Assembly: GCA_947453795.1 (NCBI GenBank)
Contig: CANGIC010000002.1
Coordinates: 1-43,907 of the forward strand
DNA: 43,907 nt
From: Flavobacteriales bacterium
Lineage (GTDB): Bacteria; Bacteroidota; Bacteroidia; Flavobacteriales_D; Crocinitomicaceae
Reading direction: 5' to 3'
A program made the translations under genes and the position numbers. Below, in pieces: positions 37,418 through 43,907 of the stretch. Position 1 is the stretch's first letter. Each line of letters opens with the position of its first letter. The notes below the pieces were generated by a model. That model saw nothing but the letters and a program-made list of their open reading frames with translations. It did not search any database and was not told the origin of the DNA.

Positions 37418-37855
37418 CTAGCCGGTAATCACATTCAAAACAAATAGCAACAACACAATTGCCGCGAGGATCATCCAAAGGTCACGGTTGATGTTGTCTT
37501 TTTTACCACCTGTTACTTGATTTGATTTTGGTGATGATTGACCACTTGAAACTGGTTTAGATACCTTCTTGGGTTCCTCTTTTCGTTCAGTCCTTCTTCC
37601 AAGAATATAGTATTCCCAGTCATAGGTGGCAGTTGAACCGAATCGAACTTTATCTCCTGCCTGAAGGATCACAGGATCAGAAATAGATTTACCATTCACA
37701 AAGGTATGCGCACGCGAACCAAGGTCCGTGAGAAACACATTGTTCTCGTTGTCAATGAAAATCTCAGCATGTGCAGGACCGATATCCGAATCCAAGAAAC
37801 GCACATCATTTTCTTCCGCCTGACCAATACGCAGTATTTTCGGTCCTTTCATCAT
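37418..37855 (-). CDS. FHA domain protein with C-terminal TM segment
   Basis: ILRIGQAEENDVRFLDSDIGPAHAEIFIDNENNVFLTDLGSRAHTFVNGKSI...LQAGDKVRFG. Confidence 0.88.
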   Translation of the reverse strand: MMKGPKILRIGQAEENDVRFLDSDIGPAHAEIFIDNENNVFLTDLGSRAHTFVNGKSISDPVILQAGDKVRFGSTATYDWEYYILGRRTERKEEPKKVSKPVSSGQSSPKSNQVTGGKKDNINRDLWMILAAIVLLLFVLNVITG

Positions 37856-37936
37856 ATCCTTTGAATTAGATTCATCGATTCTCTTTGCAAAGTAAAGGCT
37901 TTATTGCACATTGAAAAACGCAATGGAGAAAAAAAA

Positions 37937-39103
37937 CTACTCACGGGGATTCATCCAATGGTTCAATGCTTCAAAAAGCAGCTCTCCTTGCAGGTTGTAT
38001 CCCTTGCGCAAGTAGTGGACGTGGTCATCATTCACCAAACCGGCCTTTTTCCATTCGAGCATACTTCCTTCTCCACCCATCGCTTTATAGAGGTCCCAAA
38101 GGGCAAATCCATGTTTTATACTCTGCTCGCGTAAGATTCCTGAAATGATTAGAATGCGTTGATTGACTGATGCTACTCCCCCTTTCAAGCGGTAATTTTC
38201 TGATGGAAGGGTAATCAGCACAGAAGCATTGGGCAATGTTGCATGCAACAAGGTAAACATGGAATCAACAATTTGACGAAAACCCGCTTCAGTGAAAGAG
38301 GGGTCATACGATTCATTGGTTCCAAGTGAAACAATCACAAGATCCGGCTGAAACAAAGGCATTTGCTGAAGAAAGAAATCATTCCGCAAATAATCGCGGT
38401 ACCTCGCACCCGCCACACCCGCCGAATTGTAAACCACACCCCTTTGGTCATTCTCTACATAAACCCCATGTAAGGTCATCGCTGCTCCAGAAAAGGATAT
38501 GTCTAATTTGCTCAATGGCTTTGCACTATGAAAAGAAAGTGTGTCAAAATGAGGTTGCGTAGTGGCTTTTGAGAATGTATTGTTGATCGTAACACTCCCC
38601 TTTTTTGGATCATTTAAGGAGTACAACAAAAATCCTTTTGTGTATGGATTTACAACAGAATCTTTCCTCAATTCAAGTGAAAAGGCGCCTGTTTCTGTAG
38701 TGCTTTTGATGCCAATGCCCGGAAGTCCGATATTGAATTTATGCGGATAATTGATGATCCAACTGTTTGACCACACAGTCGCAGAAGTGGCAATAAAATC
38801 CTTTGGACCATTTGTTTTTGCCAAGGTATACGGAAAAACCAATCCTCTTCCCCCATTGCCATAGCTTGCCTGCATTTTTTTTCGCGTGATACCGCTTAAA
38901 TTATCCGGTTGAATGTGCGAATCCCCTATGTGCAAGATGCGGACCTTTTGAATCCTTCCTCCATTCAATGAATCCATTTTCAATACAAAATGGTCGAACA
39001 AATCACCCGTATTTTCAATGGTATTCTCACCAAGCGTTAACTGCTCCCGTTGACCTACAGCGAGCAAAGGAAACAACACCACAACTACACTCCACCACTT
39101 CAT
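37937..39103 (-). CDS. SGNH/GDSL-type hydrolase
   Basis: VRILHIGDSHIQPDNLSG, LVIVSLGTNESYD, VNDDHVHYLRKGY catalytic blocks. Confidence 0.85.
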   Translation of the reverse strand: MKWWSVVVVLFPLLAVGQREQLTLGENTIENTGDLFDHFVLKMDSLNGGRIQKVRILHIGDSHIQPDNLSGITRKKMQASYGNGGRGLVFPYTLAKTNGPKDFIATSATVWSNSWIINYPHKFNIGLPGIGIKSTTETGAFSLELRKDSVVNPYTKGFLLYSLNDPKKGSVTINNTFSKATTQPHFDTLSFHSAKPLSKLDISFSGAAMTLHGVYVENDQRGVVYNSAGVAGARYRDYLRNDFFLQQMPLFQPDLVIVSLGTNESYDPSFTEAGFRQIVDSMFTLLHATLPNASVLITLPSENYRLKGGVASVNQRILIISGILREQSIKHGFALWDLYKAMGGEGSMLEWKKAGLVNDDHVHYLRKGYNLQGELLFEALNHWMNPRE

Positions 39104-39113
39104 TCAGCGCAAC

Positions 39114-40574
39114 TTAAAATTGAAAATAGATAAAGGGCTGAACTACGGATGAGCGCATTTGGATAATGACTTGTATCACAACAATCATCATAGCGAACTT
39201 CACCAATAGGTCCTGACCTGAGATGTAAGTTACGACTTTTTCTTTCCAAATGGAAGGAATCAGCGTTAAACCATACCCCAAAATCAACAAAACAATCAAT
39301 GTCGGATTGGTTTCCATGACGGCCCACACCATTTGCAGATTCGCAGTGCTAAAAATTCGGGTGTATATGTTCCATGTCATCTCCATGGATGACGCACGGA
39401 AAGGAATCCACAGCAGCGAAACACAAACAAAGGTAAAGACCCAAGAAAGGGCATTGTACCAGCCGTTATCCCATCGTTTTCCTGAAAATTTCACCCATAA
39501 TTTGTGAAGAATCAAAAGCACCCCGTGACCAGCGCCCCAGAACACAAATTTCCAATCTGCACCGTGCCAAAATCCTCCGACCAACATGGTTACGAGCAGG
39601 AAAAGCAACTGAAGTAAAAATCCTTTTCTATTTCCTCCTAAAGGAATGTAGATGTAATCGCGCAACCATGACGACAGGGAAATGTGCCAACGACGCCAAA
39701 AGTTCGTAATGTCCAAGGCCTTGTAGGGCGAATCAAAGTTGAGACAAAGACGGTAACCGAGTAAAAGTGCTACTCCAATAGCCATGTCGGTATAGCCACT
39801 AAAATCACAGAAGATCTGCAAGGTATAGCACAATGAAGCCAAGATCAATTCAGACCCTGAAAAGCCTTCTGGTGCGGAAAAAACGATGTCTGAATACTGA
39901 GCAACATAATCAGCAATGATGGCCTTTTTGATCAATCCTTTGAAAATAAGGTAAAAGGCCTCATTGAATTGCGCACCATTTAAGCTGAACTTCTTTTTCA
40001 ATTGCGGCAAGAAGTCACGCGCGCGAACGATAGGACCAGCAACGAGATGCGGAAAGAAGAGCATATACATCAGGTAGTTTCGAAAGGCCGGACGCTTTAC
40101 CTTCTTATTTGTCACATCCACCATGTAACTAATCGACTGAAAGGTGTAAAAAGAAATTCCAATGGGCAGAATCAATTCACTCAAGGTATGTTTACTCCCC
40201 GTGAGTGCATCCATATTCAACAAAAAGAAATTCTTGTACTTAAAATAGAGTAAAAAGGAAAGACTGAAAAGGATGCCCGCTGCTAAAATCCACTTTTTCT
40301 TTCGCTCATTTTGCTGGCGTTCAATCCACATCGAAAAGAGATAATCGGCTGAAATTGTGAGTAAAAGGAGTAAGAGAAAGATTCCACTTGCCTTGTAGTA
40401 GAAATAGGCACTAAACGCAATAATGAAATATTCACGTGGCCCTTTGGTTTTCGCTACAAAGGAATAGCCGATTAAGAAGATAGCGAACAAGAACAAGAAA
40501 ATCCCTTGATGAAAGAGCATCGGATCTTCCGGAATGTGCTGAAACTGTTTCCCTATTTCTCCCCAATTGATCAT
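39114..40574 (-). CDS. MBOAT family O-acyltransferase (AlgI-like)
   Basis: LILPIGISFYTFQSISYMVDV, FFPHLVAGPIVRARDFLPQ, FWRRWHISLSSWLRDYIYIPLGGNRKG, MLVGGFWHGADWKFVFWGAGHG. Confidence 0.95.
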   Translation of the reverse strand: MINWGEIGKQFQHIPEDPMLFHQGIFLFLFAIFLIGYSFVAKTKGPREYFIIAFSAYFYYKASGIFLLLLLLTISADYLFSMWIERQQNERKKKWILAAGILFSLSFLLYFKYKNFFLLNMDALTGSKHTLSELILPIGISFYTFQSISYMVDVTNKKVKRPAFRNYLMYMLFFPHLVAGPIVRARDFLPQLKKKFSLNGAQFNEAFYLIFKGLIKKAIIADYVAQYSDIVFSAPEGFSGSELILASLCYTLQIFCDFSGYTDMAIGVALLLGYRLCLNFDSPYKALDITNFWRRWHISLSSWLRDYIYIPLGGNRKGFLLQLLFLLVTMLVGGFWHGADWKFVFWGAGHGVLLILHKLWVKFSGKRWDNGWYNALSWVFTFVCVSLLWIPFRASSMEMTWNIYTRIFSTANLQMVWAVMETNPTLIVLLILGYGLTLIPSIWKEKVVTYISGQDLLVKFAMMIVVIQVIIQMRSSVVQPFIYFQF

Positions 40575-40575
40575 G

Positions 40576-41433
40576 CTACTTCACGTTCATTAATATGGTT
40601 CGTGTAAACTTTAGTTTCGGCAAAGCATCCACCTTCTTGGACATATCGATGACTCCTTTTTCCGTTAAAGAAACTGCAACTTGATCGAACCACAATTTCG
40701 CGGCACTTTTGGAGGGATGTCGTCCATCGGCTGAACGTTCCATTTGAATTTCATGGGAGGCAAAGAAATGACTTCCCACCTCCTTTTGCATCACGGCGAT
40801 GATTCCTTTGTCCTTTGTCCAGGCGGCAGGTCCAATCCAGGAGTAACGAACATTGTGTGCATTGAACGTCTTGATGATCTTTCGCATGTAAAGGGCACGT
40901 TGATCAAAATCGTTGACAAAGAGTTCATTTAAGCCAATGGCAAACAAAACCACTGACGGTTTATAGAGATCGAGATAATAGTCTAAAGTATCGGAAGAAC
41001 CCCATTGTTTGGTGGATGAGCCGTAATAAATAAGCGTCGCCACCAAAACATGACCATTGGCATCGCAATAGGCACTTACTGGACTTCTTAAGCCCTCCAA
41101 TTGGGAATCACCCAGCAACAAAACACGCTCAACGCCTTCGGGTGTATCCACCGGCGTAGCACCTTTCGCCACTTTTACTGGTGTTTGCTTCTGCGCCGTT
41201 TCCGTCGAATCCGCTACTTTCTTGGTTTTGTCATGCTTCTCTCCTGATGTCACTTTTTGATCGAGCTCCTTTTTATCCATCTTAAAAAAAGCTCCGATTT
41301 CTGCTCTACGCAATTCAAAAAGTATCGGGTTTTTGAATGATCCCAAAAAGAAAAAAAGGCAGAAAGTCAGTAAAAAACCAACGCCTACCTTTCTTAATTT
41401 TATCTGTGGATCTTGTGCCATTTTCGCGAACAA
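40576..41433 (-). CDS. Membrane-anchored SGNH/GDSL hydrolase
   Basis: RVLLLGDSQLEGLRSPVS, VVLFAIGLNELFV, DGRHPSKSAAKLW. Confidence 0.8.
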   Translation of the reverse strand: MFAKMAQDPQIKLRKVGVGFLLTFCLFFFLGSFKNPILFELRRAEIGAFFKMDKKELDQKVTSGEKHDKTKKVADSTETAQKQTPVKVAKGATPVDTPEGVERVLLLGDSQLEGLRSPVSAYCDANGHVLVATLIYYGSSTKQWGSSDTLDYYLDLYKPSVVLFAIGLNELFVNDFDQRALYMRKIIKTFNAHNVRYSWIGPAAWTKDKGIIAVMQKEVGSHFFASHEIQMERSADGRHPSKSAAKLWFDQVAVSLTEKGVIDMSKKVDALPKLKFTRTILMNVK

Positions 41434-41460
41434 ACATACGAATAAAGCACGAATGAGGCA

Positions 41461-42600
41461 TTAGTCCTTGTACGTCACCAATTCTCTATCCAGTTTAATG
41501 GATTTTTCGGCACCATGTTCACCAGTAATATCGTAGAAATGAAGTAGTTCCTCCCCCACGGCATCTTTGAACTTTCTGCGAATACGCGACAAATTCACAT
41601 TGATGTCACTCTCGATAGGATTGACCAATGACTGTATTGTTCGCTGCATGTCTTCATTTGATTCACGTCCAGATAAGCGTTGGTAAATCGTTAAAAGTTC
41701 ACCGCGATGATCATACAATTCCGGAAGCGAAATGCCTTCTGGGTGATTGAGGTACAACAAGTACAAAGAACGTTCCTTTGGATTCAAGCGCACTTCAAGA
41801 TTCCCAAAATCAGTCAAGTAGATTTTTTTCATGAATCCTTCCACTTGAATTCGACTAGGCCTGCGCATGATGCGCACACGTTCGCGGAAAATTAAATTGT
41901 TTCGGATTCCATCCATCGTATCCAGGATTTGATTGACAAAATTTGATGGCAAATCCTTTTGATTGATGTGATCTAGGCAACTTGGACAAATATCCGCAGT
42001 GCGCATTTTCAAGATAATTTCCTTTTTGTTTTCACAGTAATCCATAAAACAACCGATGGATGTAGTATGCAGATGCTGTTGTAATTCGTAGCGGGAAGAA
42101 TAAATACAACCTCTCAATAACCACACAATCACTTCATACGCAATGGGGAAACGAACATCAATATGATTTTGGAAGTAATGGCTCCAATTTTCTGTATGAA
42201 TGAAATAATTCTTTAAGCTTTCGTCAATCGAACCAAACCAGTTTTTGTCGTTACCAATGTTGGTCAATAAAATGACATGGTCATCTGACGGCACAGTGCG
42301 CAGTGTGCGGTAATTTTCACATTGACGAAACAGTTCCTGCCAAGTCAAACGCTGATCAGTCATTGGAAAAGAATGCCGCATTTCATTGTCGGAAATAAGA
42401 CTGTATTGAGGAAAAACAACATGGTCTTTTGTGTCAAACTTCTTTTCGTCCTCCCAGTAGTGATCTTTCGGTTCCGCATCCATGATCCCCAATTCACTTT
42501 CAATAAAGCGAATGGGACCAGGATATTGACGGAGCACATGAACGACATCGCGGTAAGTGTCTTCACTCAGTTCTGGACTTTTCAGGAGATGTACATTCAT
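41461..42600 (-). CDS. Hypothetical protein with Cys-rich segment and C-terminal winged-HTH-like region
   Basis: IGCFMDYCENKKEIILKMRTADICPSCLDHI; C-terminal LNPKERSLYLLYLNHPEGISLPELYDHRGELLTIYQRLSGR...LSRIRRKFKDAVG. Confidence 0.65.
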   Translation of the reverse strand: MNVHLLKSPELSEDTYRDVVHVLRQYPGPIRFIESELGIMDAEPKDHYWEDEKKFDTKDHVVFPQYSLISDNEMRHSFPMTDQRLTWQELFRQCENYRTLRTVPSDDHVILLTNIGNDKNWFGSIDESLKNYFIHTENWSHYFQNHIDVRFPIAYEVIVWLLRGCIYSSRYELQQHLHTTSIGCFMDYCENKKEIILKMRTADICPSCLDHINQKDLPSNFVNQILDTMDGIRNNLIFRERVRIMRRPSRIQVEGFMKKIYLTDFGNLEVRLNPKERSLYLLYLNHPEGISLPELYDHRGELLTIYQRLSGRESNEDMQRTIQSLVNPIESDINVNLSRIRRKFKDAVGEELLHFYDITGEHGAEKSIKLDRELVTYKD

Positions 42601-42626
42601 GGCAGTGCTATTTAGTTGTCAAACAA

Positions 42627-43285
42627 TTACTTGCTTCTACGGTCTTTTTTATCAAAAATATCAAAAATTGAGGTTTTTACGTTTCCCGCATGTTTTGATG
42701 CCGAATATTGACGCATGGATTCACCCACATCCATCATCATTTGATTCATGTCTTTCTTGTCAAAGGACATGACATTTTCTTCTTTGATGCTCAACATTTG
42801 AGACGTATGGAAAGCATCAATGTCTGCACCAATGAAACTGAAACTCCATTTTCCAGTTCCCTCCAAATGACGCACCATGGCAGCAATTTGATGATAGGTA
42901 TAATAGCGGGAGGTATTTTCTTGGCCATCAGTTAGAATGACAACGACCACACTGGCCTCGTCCTCTTCAATCGCAGTGCGGTGTACCTCATTGATTTTAT
43001 TGATCGAAAAACCAATGGCATCCAACAAGGATGTTGATCCTTTTGGCTGATAATTCAGGCCATTAAGCTCCGGTACAAAATCGGTAGTTGCGTCGCGGTA
43101 TACATGATCGATTTCCCCATTAAAGGTGGTCAAAGAAACCATGTATTCTTGATTTGGAAACTCGCTCTTCAAGGAACGAATGGTATTTAATTGTGCATTA
43201 AACCCGTTAATCGTAGCTAGTGTGCAGTTGCACATCGATCCACTTTTATCCAAAATGAATTGATAGATTGTCTGTTTGTTTTTCA
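42627..43285 (-). CDS. VWA domain protein; ORF extends to 43352
   Basis: YQFILDKSGSMCNCTLATINGFNAQL (MIDAS DxSxS), QPKGSTSLLDAIG, VVVILTDGQENTS. Confidence 0.9.
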
Positions 43286-43376
43286 TGACTGTTTTTTTAT
43301 TGGTTATGGAACAAAGGTCCTTTAAACCAATCCGAACATGAAATTCTTGCAACCTTGCAAAACAATCGGCTACATT

Positions 43377-43907
43377 TTACGAAAGGGATACTTCCTTCAA
43401 AAAGCCGTCTAGCAATTGCATTTGATTTTGAGCGCGTTGCCGATTATGCATCGGGAAATCAATGCGGTAATAAACGTCACCATTGAGGAAGTCAGTCAGA
43501 AAACGAACGCATTGCACCAAGATGACGGCTGCACAAGCGAGCTCCATGGATTGAAGTTCTAACTGCGAGAGATGGTTTTGCATATTTGCGAGGTAGGACT
43601 TTTTCAATGTTTGAAATACCTCCACATTAAATCCTCCATTCCCTTTGTCTTCTTCTGATTGCACATTGCAAAAGGAGCGCACCATATCGCCAAAATCGTA
43701 GAGGACTGTCCCGGGCATGAGCGTATCTAAGTCAATCAATGCGGCCACCTTGGATAATCCCTGATGGAACAAGAAATTACTCAACTTGGGATCGCCATGA
43801 ATGATGCGTACTGGCAATTGCGGTTGAATGTCGACGAATCGCTGAATGAGTTCACGGTGGGTTTGGACAAAGGCAATTTCATCCATGGCCAACGCTTGTC
43901 TGTCAAG
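43377..43907 (-). CDS. Phosphotransferase (APH/choline-kinase-like), truncated by window edge
   Basis: VRIIHGDPKLSNFLFHQGLSKVAALIDLDTLMPGTVLYDFGDMVRSF; reading frame open to the window end. Confidence 0.85.
   Translation of the reverse strand, partial: LDRQALAMDEIAFVQTHRELIQRFVDIQPQLPVRIIHGDPKLSNFLFHQGLSKVAALIDLDTLMPGTVLYDFGDMVRSFCNVQSEEDKGNGGFNVEVFQTLKKSYLANMQNHLSQLELQSMELACAAVILVQCVRFLTDFLNGDVYYRIDFPMHNRQRAQNQMQLLDGFLKEVSLS

Noticed and set aside
37227-37421. ORF 37227-37421 with repetitive peptide
   Set aside because: It is the translation of the 17-bp non-coding tandem array; the unit is not a multiple of three and the ORF persists only by chance.

Overview
The window looks like a Bacteroidota chromosome (Flavobacteriales-like gene content and TAnnTTTG-type promoter motifs; this is inference). 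Housekeeping content includes ppk1/ppx, tRNA-Val(GAC), an NAD-malic enzyme, M48 and M15 peptidases, an acyl-CoA thioesterase, a DoxX/thioredoxin-like protein, an MBOAT/SGNH O-acetylation cassette and three sigma factors. The most notable locus is at about 15.8-18.9 kb on the minus strand. It is a retron: an RT with YADD, NALPH (NAxxH) and VTG motifs, preceded by a roughly 170-nt msr-msd candidate with perfect 12-bp a1/a2 arms and a long msd hairpin. An N-terminally short DnaB-like helicase gene ends about 7 nt before a1, and a SLOG/DprA-like protein lies further upstream. I do not recall a described retron type with a DnaB-like partner. A second notable feature is a nested-helix region at 8858-9040 that fits a 6S-RNA architecture. 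Other observations are a family of small paralogs linked to WYL regulators, intergenic repeats with 7-bp period at several loci, a 17-bp tandem array, and an 11-bp inverted repeat upstream of an AAA+ ATPase. Everything was read by eye; no searches or folding programs were run.
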